This document shows, piece after piece, positions 54,865-64,000 of a stretch of DNA of 64,000 bases; positions within the stretch are counted from its first letter, which is position 1, and the number at the start of each line of letters is the position of its first letter. The notes under the pieces were generated by a model that saw only the letters and a list, made by a program, of their open reading frames with translations, ran no database searches and had not been told where the DNA came from. The translations under genes were made by a program, and so were the position numbers. The DNA lies in contig CM077153.1 in NCBI GenBank assembly GCA_039583875.1, positions 112,960,568 through 113,024,567 on the forward strand, written 5' to 3'. This stretch comes from Platanthera guangdongensis. Taxonomy: Eukaryota > Streptophyta > Magnoliopsida > Asparagales > Orchidaceae.

Positions 54865-57095
54865 TGATCAAGTTTTAACGAAAGGAGACAAGTGCACCTA
54901 TCGTGAGTAGTACAGGATATTTCGGGTGGAATATCGAGGTCGTATTGTTCTCATGGTCAGTTCGATTATTTCTACTCTTCCCTGGAGGGGACTATTATTT
55001 TACTGATAATTATCTTGTCGGGAAATTTTATATATAATAAAAAAGCCAGAAAACATAAAATGAAAGCATACGAAGAAAGCAAGAAGGTGGAGCCGATGAA
55101 GTGCTTAGCTCGATGGCACTGAAAAGAATTTGAACTAAAATATACTTTTAATAAAAAGAGCTCCGAAGTTTCTAATTAATTAAGGCGGAGACTTGCCCGT
55201 GGAGGTTCCACTATAATGAGCTCACTTATCTCTAGTACTATCGCTCACCTGAACGCTAAGACTATTCGAACGAACGTTAGTCCGACGAAGGAATCCTCTT
55301 AATGCCCGCATTACGCTAAGAACCCCGCTATTGGGTGGGGAACCCAATCTGGAAGAGTTGGCGCGCCTCCTCTCTCGAGGGTTAGTGCGGAACTCTCTTT
55401 GCCAAGGGGTGATCTGTCCATACACACGGCCTCTCGGCTAGCATATGGAAAACAGAAATAGGGCCCACACATCGATATGTGGTCTTGCGCGTCGTTAACC
55501 CCGGGAAAACCATAAGTACTTTAATTAATTAGAAAAATGAGACCTTTAATTATTTTAAGCTATTTTATTTGTCCAAATGCTCTTCGATACTGAGGGCTAA
55601 GAACAGTTAGCCACTCATCGGAATGGGGACGACAGCGGTGAAAACAATAAAATAAAGCAGTAAATGAAAGCGATAAAGAAAGCAGGAAAGTGAAAGCAGT
55701 AAAATAAAAGCAGTAAAGGAAAGCTGAAAATTGCAAGTCCTACTCAAAGAGTAGAACTAAAATGAAAGCAGTAAAATGCGAGTCCCGGCGCAAATGCGTG
55801 GACGGGAGATAGAAAGCAGGTCCTACTCAAATGAGTAGGACTAAATAAATGCAACACACATACCCTCTCGACAGAAATTAAAACACACGCACACACTCGA
55901 CATGAAATGAAATACGCACGCACATACACTCTCGACATAAATGAAAATACACGCACACGACAGGAAATGAAACACACTCCACACACTCTATTGAATTGAA
56001 ATAAAGCGAAACACCATTTAACTCTTAACGAGTAGGCGGAAATAAATGCGTACGTACAAAAAAACTAAGTTACTCGAAAATTAAAACAACTGCATTTCTA
56101 CCGCTGGAATGCGGTAGAAATGCATAAAAAGTGAAAATAAAACGAGCAAAACGATTTGCAAATAAACGCAAAATGAAAACGTTCGAAAAATTAAAATGAA
56201 TACATTTCTACCGCTAGAATTCGGTAGAAATGCGCAAAAAGAGAACGAAAAAATTAAAAGAGCAAAAGTTTTAAATGAAAATGCAAGTGCACGAAAAATT
56301 AATACAACTATATTTCATTCCAATAACTCCGTAAAAGTTGTTAAAAAGTAAAAATAAAGTAAAAAGGAAGAAAAGTTTTACAACATAAAAATAAAAATCT
56401 AGTTTAAAGAAAAATGAAAAACACTTTGGAAACAGTTTTTACGGGTTTATAGGAATGCATAAAAGCTATAACAATTCCTAAGTTAACAAAACTAAGTAAG
56501 AAAATTAACTAAAACATAAAACTAAAAAGCTATACTCATAAACACACACACCCATTTAAAAGAGAACAAAAACTAAGTTAAAACAAGTAAAAATAAGATT
56601 GCATTAGGGAGAGGCACATAAATGAAATTTAAAACCATGTATGGAAGAAAAACTATATTTTTATTAATACTTGAGAGACGATTACAGAGCTAAAACAAAA
56701 CAAATAAAAGAGAGAGAGAAAGAAAATTCCATTACAAAGCTTTGAAACCCATCTAGGCAGCACCTCCCCATACAAAATGGAACCAAAAAAGTGGAACAGG
56801 ATTACATCCAGCAAGCTGGTTTAAATAGGCAAAAATTTCAGGTGACACACCCCCTAACACAGGCGTGTAGGGGGGGGGGTGTCAACACTGTACAAAATGC
56901 GGCCGTCGATTTGACGGGACAGTGGACTTCGGGCTGCACACGTGTCGGTCTCGCGTTGGTCACGCACCAGGTCACGGGCGTGACTCTGGGCATGTCGGAG
57001 AGGTAGATCTGGGCGCGGGTCTTTGAGCTGTTAGCGGGTCTTGTCGAGTTAAAAAATCGTCCAGCGTGAATGTCGAGGAGTTCGACGATCGTCGA
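54865..57095 (-). repeat. S-type LTR, second copy, reverse orientation
   Basis: TGATCAAGTT at 54865 is the inverted partner of the LTR start TGATAAGTT at 18609. Contents match 18609-20607 and 45096-45519 in reverse complement, including hairpins CCTACTC/GAGTAGG near 55740 and 55816 and the CATTTCTACC hairpins near 56091 and 56211. Cut by E at 57096 before its own end. No primer site seen beside 54865, so it may be a solo or 3' LTR. Confidence 0.65.
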
Positions 57096-57402
57096 TGTTG
57101 ATGCACGAAAACGGACAGGGAGTCGGGCACCACCAGCTAACGGTTCGAACACCGGGGGTAGGGAAGGAAAGGAGGAGGCTGTCGACCAATCGGTTACTAG
57201 CGGTCGCGGCTAAAGGACCGAAAAAGGGGGCCGCTGGCAGCGGCAACAGCAGAGTTCGCCCTCCGCGGCTTAAATGCCACTCTTGCGGCGGGCTTTCCTT
57301 TACTTAAAATGAGAAACAGTTACAAGAAGGAAGAAAAGGGGAAGCCGGCCGGACTACAGGTCGCAAAACACTAGACTTGAGACCGCGGCTCTTAACAGGC
57401 GA
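57096..57402 (-). repeat. LTR piece E (Tat-like, minus)
   Basis: TGTTGATGCACG at 57096 is the inverted end of an A/R-type LTR. 307 bp are present before element R interrupts it. It forms an inverted repeat with 57758-58063. Confidence 0.8.
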
Positions 57403-58063
57403 TGATAAGCCCGAAATCCGCCACCTGTCCGCGCAGCTTTTTAGACTGGGCGGCCTGCCTATTCAAGCCGCCAAGCCTCCCAAGCCGGGCGGTCTCCATG
57501 TCAGACCGCTGCCAACGCCGCCCTTCTCAGCGACAAGGCTCCAAGACCCAGCCATCAGCTCGCCAGGAGGAATCCGCCAGGCCGCGCGGCTTCCCTCCTT
57601 TCTTGTTTCTTTCTCTTTTGCTTCCCCTCACCTCTGCCCGGTTCTCCTGTACCCCGGGCAGCCGGTAACTTTAGCCCTGCCCGCTTGGGCAGGCCCCCGA
57701 GCCTATAAATAGGGGGAGGGTGCACTCCCCAGGACACGCTGACTTGTATCCAGGAGCTCGCCTGTTAAGAGCTGCGGTCTCAAGTCTAGTGTTTTGCGGC
57801 TTGTAGTCCGGCCGGCTTCCTCTTTTCCCTTTCGTGTAACTGTTTCTCATTTTAAGTAAAGGAAAGCCCGCCGCAAAAGTGGCATTTAAGCCGCGGCGGG
57901 CGAACTCTGCTGTTGCCGCTGCCAGCAGCCCCCTTTTTCGGTTCTTTAGCCGCGACCGCTAGTAACCGATTGGTCCACAGTCTCCTCCTTTCCTTCCCAA
58001 CCCCCGGTGTTCGAACCATTAGCTGGTGGTGTCCGACTCCCTGTCCGTTTTCGTGCATCAACA
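57403..58063 (+). repeat. 5' LTR of element R
   Basis: 661 bp, TGATAAGCCCG to GCATCAACA. TATA box TATAAATAG at 57704-57712, preceded by the palindrome GCCCTGCCC/GGGCAGGCC (57675-57697). Hairpin stem GCCCGCCGC/GCGGCGGGC at 57866-57874 and 57893-57901. Confidence 0.9.
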
Positions 58064-58085
58064 GTTAACACGCGACCTTCAGATC
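58064..58085 (+). promoter_or_regulatory. Primer-site motif, element R
   Basis: GTTAACACGCGACC then TTCAGATC, directly after the LTR; flanking sequence then diverges from the other elements. Confidence 0.55.
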
Positions 58086-58339
58086 TCGACTAATCGATGA
58101 AATCAGCGGCCTAGGTAGTCAGACCGCTCTATCCTCTAGAGTTCGGCGGCCTGTCAGGCAAGCCGCGACTTCGCCGGCTAAGGCTTTCAGCCTGCCTCCA
58201 GCGTTGTAGAACCTGGCATTCTACCCGCTCGGTTTTCCTCTCGGTCTTCTTGTCAGCTTGCTGCATCATCTAGCCGCCCGACAAGCCTCCGCTATTCTGC
58301 GGTCTCTTGAAAAACTTTAGCTATTTCCCTCTTTTCAAG

Positions 58340-59449
58340 ATGAATCCTGGAAAGGGTCAGAATAAATCCAGCAACATCTCAGTTACTACAGATCTCTCAG
58401 AAATGCAGGATTGTTCGTATTTTAATAGTGAGTTTGTTGACCCTCATAGAGAAATTTTTGCAAATAGTGTTGAGCGTGGACTAGAATCTGTTGCAAATGA
58501 ACCTCTTTATAAGGAATAAGAAGAGGCCCCTTCTCCATTCATTAATCGTATTCGGTGGGATACTGTCTCCGATAACTTCAGAGTACCGCGTCTCCCGGAG
58601 TATGCTGGATGTGATGATCCGTTTTCTCATTTGCAAGCTTTTGAACCAGCTATTTCACTGAGAAACGTGTCAAATGGAGTAAAATGCAAACTCTTTGTTA
58701 TATCTTTTGGCAATGTTGCAAGAGAATGGTTTTACGGCCTCCCACCTCGATCAGTAACCAGCTTTAAGGATCTTCGAAGTCAATTTATTTCTAGATTCAC
58801 TATTTACAGGAAGCAGAAAAGAGACGTTGGAGCTCTCTTCCGAATCAAGCAAGGAATTGACGAGTCTAATCCAGATTTTGTTGATCTGTTTCAAAAGGAG
58901 GTTCTAGATGTTTTTAGCGTCCATCAGGACTATTACTTGCTTGCTTTCATAAATGCACTTCAAGAAGGCCCATTGAAATTCAAGCTCACCACAAAGTATT
59001 CCAAAAGCTATGGAGATCTTATTGATATAGTTAATACATTCATAATAGGCGAAGAGGCAAATAAAGGTTACGTTTCGTTTCTGAATCAAATGGCTAAACA
59101 ATCTCAAGGGACTTCTGGTCAACAGCAATCTGTTTCCTCCCAAGATGTTTCGCAAGTTGAATTTTGCAAGTCTCCTCCTCTTCTCCAGGGTAAAACTCCA
59201 AAGTGTGGAAAAGGTTCAGGTATGTATGTTAAGTTCAAAATTTCTATGGAAGATCTTTTGATAATCATTCAAGGAATGCCTGAGTTCAAGAAGCCTCGGC
59301 GTATGAAATCGAAAATCAAGTATCGACACGAGAAGCTTTTTTGCAAGTATCATAAAGATATTGGTCATCTAGCAGAAGATTGCATAGCTCTCAGGGAATT
59401 GACTAATCAACTTGCAAGAGCTGGAAAGTTGCAAGAATATGTCATTTAG
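58340..59449 (+). pseudogene. Gag of element R, one internal stop
   Basis: ATG 58340 (MNPGKGQNKSSNISV). A single TAA at 58517-58519 breaks an otherwise open frame to TAG 59449, about 370 codons. Full Gag core: NFRVPRLPEY, HLQAFEPAISLRNVSNGVKC, AREWFYGLPPRSVTSF, LRSQFISRFTIYRKQKR, FVDLFQKEVLDV, FINALQEGPLKFKLTT. Zinc-knuckle-like CKYHKDIGHLAEDC near the end. Unlike C and D, nothing is missing from the core. Composition is AT-rich while the LTR and antisense genes are GC-rich, which hints at a different origin or history for this gag. Forms particles in the family; pol products would have to come from another element. Confidence 0.8.
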
Positions 59450-59736
59450 TGACTCTCTAAGGCAATCTTCCATTTCTTGCTCAATGGTTCAAGCAGGGAT
59501 TCCTCTTTCTTTCTATGATGAGAAATGCTTATGTTCAGAATAGTATATAACGTCCCCTTCACAATCGGTATTAATGGGGCGTGCTAAAACTGCAGACATA
59601 TATCCTTTGCCACATCCTTAACATCATGCAAACGTTATTTTCATTTGAAGCTTATTTTTTAGCTTTACGTTTTATGCCAATATGCATGCATGTAGGGGCA
59701 AGAGCCCCTTTTGAATTCTTAAGCCCTCCACATCCC

Positions 59737-59940
59737 GCTTGACTTCAGTCGCAGATGTGTAGTGGAAATTCCGCTTGGCCTTCAGTCGCAGACATTGCGT
59801 ACCCGTCACGCATGACTTCAGTCACAGACATTACGTACTTGTCCCGCTTGACCTACGTCGCAGACATTGCGTACTTGTCCTGCTTGACTTCAGTCGCAGA
59901 CGTTGCGTACTTGTCCCGCTTGACATCGGTCGTGGATATT
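59737..59940 (+). repeat. 36-bp tandem repeat array, element R
   Basis: About five copies of the unit seen at 497-780. Confidence 0.75.
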
Positions 59941-59956
59941 AAGAATTTCAATCCCG

Positions 59957-60016
59957 CTTTTGTGTTCTTTGTGTGGAAAGTACTGCCGCACGCACCTGCC
60001 CACATTGACACATAAG
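59957..60016 (+). other. Conserved hairpin, element R copy
   Basis: CTTTTGTGT faces ACACATAAG with one mismatch around GGAAAGTACTGCC and GCACCTGCC. Equivalent to 801-860 in element A. Confidence 0.55.
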
Positions 60017-60864
60017 TGCATGTCTTCATCTATTTTTGCAGGACAACACGAGCCTATCCGCTACCTCGCGGTTTTACTCAGCGGCCTGCGCATGTTATAT
60101 AATTAATTACACAGGCCGCCCGGTTACATATTCCGGCTTAAGTTATTTGACTTCCGGCCGGATTATTATTAATATATTTGTGAACTCGGCCGACTTACGT
60201 CCGCCTATCCGCTATTCAGTATCTTATTTGGCTTTCATATATCAATTGCCGGTTTATTATTCATATGGACAGGAAGTCGGCCGATCTGCGTCCATATGCC
60301 TATATCGGCCTGTATTATCGGAAGCCAAAGATTGTTTCTCTATTCTTGTCGCTTTTATCAAATGGGCAATTCGTTTCAGAGTTCGCCCTAGCCGCAATAT
60401 CATACTTCAATTTTATGGATGTTTGGCGACCGAGACAGGTAGCCGCGTGTCTTAGCGGTCACGGTTTGTGTATAAGTGAGCTGCGGTCATTCAGCTCTTC
60501 CAGCAGATAACATTGAGTAATTCATTAAGGCAAGTTGCGGTTTAAATTGTTAGCCGCACGGCTTATTGTCGACAAGATTTCCGGAATAAAGCGCAGGGAA
60601 ATATATCTCTCTTGCGGATAACTTCGTTGAAGTCGTAGTGTGAACTCAGACCGGTTTATGTGCTTGCATTTTATTAAATCGGAAGTTATGCTGAGACCGT
60701 GCGGACTTAAACGAGTAAGAAAAATGAGATGTAGTAAAGAGAAAGGTAAAGTTGCCTTCATTTCTATTTAATTAAGTATTACAAAGCATTAATCGCCCGG
60801 TTACAAAAAATAATACCGCCGATTTCCAAAAATGTTAAAATACAAAAAACAAGATAAAGATTTT
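60017..60864. other. Non-coding interval and aORF2 3' flank, element R
   Basis: No gene seen. Matches 861-1800 in A with small deletions. Confidence 0.5.
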
Positions 60865-62662
60865 CTAATCGCCCGGTTTAAGCTTCTTAGTCGCAGGAGA
60901 ATCCAAATCACTGCCATCACCGCCATCGACGGAGGATAGAGAGTACCCGCTGCTAGTCGCCGAGCTCCCTGAACTGCCTGAAGTTGTCGAATCTGGCCGC
61001 GCGGTCTCAGATTCTTGACCGTCAGACTCAGTCGATACGCGTGCACTCCGGCTTCCCTGGCTGACCTCTTCCACGACGTCTCCCACCTCCTCGCCGACTT
61101 CTTCCTCGACCTTGCCCTTGCCCTTGATCGACCTGTAGACGTCGGCCACCTTCTCTTTCAGGGTGGGGTAGATGTCGGCACAAGTAAAATCGGTGAAGCC
61201 GGTCGCAAAGCCGCCAAGGTCCCGGAGGCGGTTAAGCGCTCCATCGATTCCCTGGACGAGTTGCGGGAAGACTTGATCTTGGAAGATGGGGTTGGCCGGG
61301 TTGTACATTTCCTGCAAAATAAAAGTAGAGGTAAGACCGCACGGTTACATAATGATAACCGCACGAGTAACGGTAATGTCTTACCGCCTCCCTTTCCTTT
61401 AGTCGCTTGTTCTCTTCTTGTTGTTCCTTTAACTGCCTCTTCAGGCCGCTGTTCTCCTTCATCAGTTGCTTGTAGGCAAGGCCCATGAAGTGACTTGCCA
61501 CAAAGCTCCTTGCCCCGACCTGCGCGGCTAGCCGCGACAGGTCGTCTGGTGGAACTCGTCGCATCGCCTTCAAGTTGCACTTGCCATACAGCGCGCCGCC
61601 AACCACGCTCGCGTGGCGGCTTACTTCTTCTTCCCCCCAGTAGGGGAGGGCGGTGGAGATCGTCACTGACTTGCCGTCCGGACTCAACCGCAAGGCCGGA
61701 CCGCCGTGAAGGTCCTTCAGGCTGCTGCCTGTTCCTTGCAGCATAAACTCTCCAGAGGAGGCCGACTCCTCCTCCTCCACAAGTCGCGCCGACTTGGCCC
61801 GCCTCGCTCGCTTCTCTCGTTGAGTAAGAGTCAAGCCCCCAGGAGTCTGCGGCTTGTTCAGCGGAACCGCCACAGCAGCTGCAAAGATAAAGGCAATGTT
61901 ATATTTCAGGCCGCGCGGCTAAGAATACAGTTCGGCCGGCTTGGAGCTTACTGTCTTCCGCCTCTATTCCTACTAACGACGGCAACAGCGGGATGTAGTG
62001 GTTTACATCAAGCCGCTCGCCTTTGAAGAAGTTGTAGATCTCCTTCTCCATGCCGTCCAAGCCGCCGCTGCCGAAGGCGGCCTCTTCGCGGATCTAGGGG
62101 TCGACTGGCAGCAACCCCAGGTCTCCCTCGAAGATGAGAAACCACTCGGACCAGTTCTCGATCTTGTTCGCCAAGTTAACTATCTTCAGCCCTTTGCAGC
62201 CGAAGTAGAGGTGCCCCCGGAAGATCTTCGTCCCGGAGTCCGGGATAGACCGCACCGAAAAGCATTCCCGGAAGAGCCTCATAGAGAAGCGAACTCTTTC
62301 CGACCTCAGGTAGGAGATGAAGCTATATATGGCGGCTATCGAATTTGGGGGTAGTTGTCCCGGCATAACTCCGTAGTGGTCGAAGACCGCTAGGCCTCCA
62401 TCATGACCGGGAAGCTGAAGCCGCAGTCAAAGTGGTCGATGGGGACCGCGATCTGATTTGCGTGGGAAGAATTAATCCGCTCGTCCTGTCGTGGAAGCCG
62501 CACGACCAGCGGACTTCCCTGCATGTGCTTCTCAACGAAATCCTCCAGCTTGGCTTTTGTAAGCCGGCATTCTTTATGATCAGCAGAATGAAAAGCGGAG
62601 GCCGTGTCAGTCCTAACCGCAGTGGCCTTGTCAGACCGCAAAGACTTGGACTTAGCCCGCAT
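60865..62662 (-). pseudogene. aORF2 of element R
   Basis: Exons at 62662-61952, 61878-61385 and 61311-60865. Donors and acceptors match the intact A copy, and exons 2 and 3 have the same lengths (494 and 447 nt). Exon 1 is broken by a 1-nt-scale deletion near 62390 and by a TAG near 62095, where A and D have CAG. Exons 2 and 3 are open. Acidic/serine-rich tail ends KKLKPGD. TATA box at 62699-62707. Very close to the A copy, so the damage looks recent. Confidence 0.8.
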
Positions 62663-62698
62663 CCTTTTTGATTTGTGATGAAATCTCCGGGGTCAGCT

Positions 62699-62707
62699 CT
62701 ATTTATA
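62699..62707 (-). promoter_or_regulatory. TATA box of aORF2, element R
   Basis: TATAAATAG on the minus strand, 37-45 bp before the ATG, as in A and D. Confidence 0.6.
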
Positions 62708-63123
62708 GAAAATCTGTGAAGGTACAGTGCCCAACATCAAATCGCGGCTAGTCGTCACGCCGCGCGACCTAGGCCTGCTGAAAGTACAATCAGCTTAATT
62801 ACCAAGCCGCAGTTTAGTCCGTCAGCCCGCATTGCTATATACCTGCACTTAGAATAATTCTATGGCGAATCATGTGGGCATCAAATATTCAAGCCGGCGC
62901 TCGGTTCGCCAGACCGCGCGACTACTATCCTATACTTTAAATTTTTCAGAACAAAGCAGCAGGCATGTGGATTATAAATACAAACCGCATAAGCCGCATT
63001 CAGTTCGCAGCATAATAAAATACAACAGTTTATAGCAATCAAATGGTTCAACATCCAGAGAAAAAATATATATATTACAACATAATATTCGATTGTCCGC
63101 GCGGCTTCGTTCTCTGAAGTCGC

Positions 63124-64000
63124 TCAGGATCGCTTGTCATCTTCCGGCCTGTCTCGTCCTATGTGCGCGAGCTGTTCACCGGTCTGCACAATCGCAACGT
63201 ACACCTGGCTAACCAAATTATGAAGCGCATGCAGAGACTGGTGAACCCGCGCAGTGTCGCGCTCTACTCTCGCAAACGGTATCGTTGGGATCGCCTGGAC
63301 CCCCAGACTGCTTGAAACTGCGGCCTGTCTAGCCGCCGCGGCCTCCGATGGATTTGAAGTCTCACCGGAGACCGGGCGGCTAGTAACCGGCAGTTGTCCA
63401 GAGGTCGGCAGTGTAGTCCGATGTTCTTCGCCGGTTTCCGCTGGCAGGTCTGGGATCTCGCCGCCTTCAGCATGGGGGATCTCTTCTCTGTCTCCTTCCG
63501 GCCGCGCGGCCATCAGCAAATACTTCTCCGCCCTTTCCTGCTCCAAGGCGACCTGCATCTCAGCAATCTTCGCCTCAGTGGTTTCCATCGTGTTCTGGAG
63601 CCTGGCGGTCTCTTCTTCCATCGCGGTCTGGAGCCTGACAGCCTCTTGCTCCATCGCTGACTTCAACCTCATGGTCTCCTGCTCAAGCGCAGTTTGCAAC
63701 CTTGTGGTCTCTTGCTCCAGGGTGGCTTGCAACTCTTGGATCCTTTTTTCCGCGGCCTCCTGGGCAACCCGCTGTTGTTCGTCTTTAATCCGCAGGGTTT
63801 CGGTGGCCGCGTCCAAAGCCGCCTGCAGCATGCCGACGTCCTTCTGGAAGTCGGCCATCTCCTTCTTGCGAATACTTGGAGGCGGAGGCGGTGGCAGCAT
63901 AGACAAAAATGACGTCAAGTCGCCCGGTTTCATCGCGGTTTCCGGTACACCTGCAGAAGAGAAACCTCAGTCAGGTTCAGCCGGATTGTTGCGAGGTTCT
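63124..64000 (-). CDS. aORF1 of element R, C-terminal part
   Basis: Continues past the right edge. Open from 63933 (MKPGDLTSFLSM) to the stop at 63124: proline run, MADFQKDVGMLQAALDAATE, hendecad coiled coil of about four 11-residue units, then the conserved C-terminal domain MIPF-like (TIPFARVERDTARVHQSLHA) ending DDKRS. Just upstream, at about 63965, a TGA lies in what may be an intron, directly before a pyrimidine-rich tract and CTGCAG; the A copy reads through here. R has CAG where A has the TAG stop. Function unknown; see the A copy. Confidence 0.6.

Larger units (their letters stand above)
57403..64000 (+). mobile_element. Element R: non-autonomous Tat-like retrotransposon, 5' 6.6 kb
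   Basis: 5' LTR 57403-58063, primer-site motif, gag 58340-59449, 36-bp repeats, one hairpin, antisense aORF2 (62662-60865) and the C-terminal part of antisense aORF1 running off the right edge. No pol. Same plan as A. The 5 bp before the LTR are GGCGA. Confidence 0.85.

Overview
This window is plant nuclear DNA, almost certainly from a flowering plant with a repeat-rich genome. I find no host gene. Every coding-like stretch I could identify belongs to an LTR retrotransposon. The lineages are Ty3/gypsy Tat-like, Ty3/gypsy Athila-like and Ty1/copia. Plant evidence: an Athila-type Gag-Pol with a tRNA-Asp primer site, a Tat-type Pol with two RNase H regions, and antisense genes related to the plant family called putative gypsy-type transposon (PF04195).

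The layout is a nested stack. (1) A copia element S runs on the plus strand (pol 15710-18606, 3' LTR from 18609). Tat-like element C (minus, 10707-15709) lies in its pol. Copia element K (minus, 6991-10706) lies in C, and Tat-like element A (plus, 1-6990) lies in K. (2) The S LTR is split at 20607 by an Athila-like element (minus, 20608-45095). That element's 5' LTR is split by a full-length 13-kb Tat-like element T (minus, 30547-43564) with a perfect 5-bp target duplication, CCTAC. (3) The S LTR resumes at 45096-45519 and is hit by Tat-like element F (plus, 45520-46995). F's gag is hit by Tat-like element D (plus, 46996 to about 54735). (4) A second S-type LTR in reverse orientation (54865-57095) carries a minus-strand Tat LTR piece E (57096-57402). 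Element R (plus, 57403 to the window end) sits inside E.

Four of the Tat-like elements (A, C, D, R) are non-autonomous: where the interval is visible they have gag but no pol. C, D, A, R and the autonomous element T share a module on the antisense strand. It consists of aORF2 (three exons, PF04195-like, acidic serine-rich tail ending in a basic motif) and aORF1 (long coiled-coil protein). Both have their own TATA-like boxes and both read away from the 3' LTR towards gag or pol. C shows only part of aORF2 because K interrupts it. Between the sense genes and aORF2 lie recurrent stem-loops. Their stems differ in sequence but stay paired, while the apical motif GGAAAG..TGCC...GCACCTGCC is conserved. 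This hairpin array plus the antisense gene pair is the best candidate for an undescribed system here.

Most copies carry stop codons, frameshifts or truncations. The aORF2 of element A (1803-3602) is the one gene that reads as fully open after splicing (551 codons including the stop). Identities and pairings were judged by eye, without alignment or folding software.
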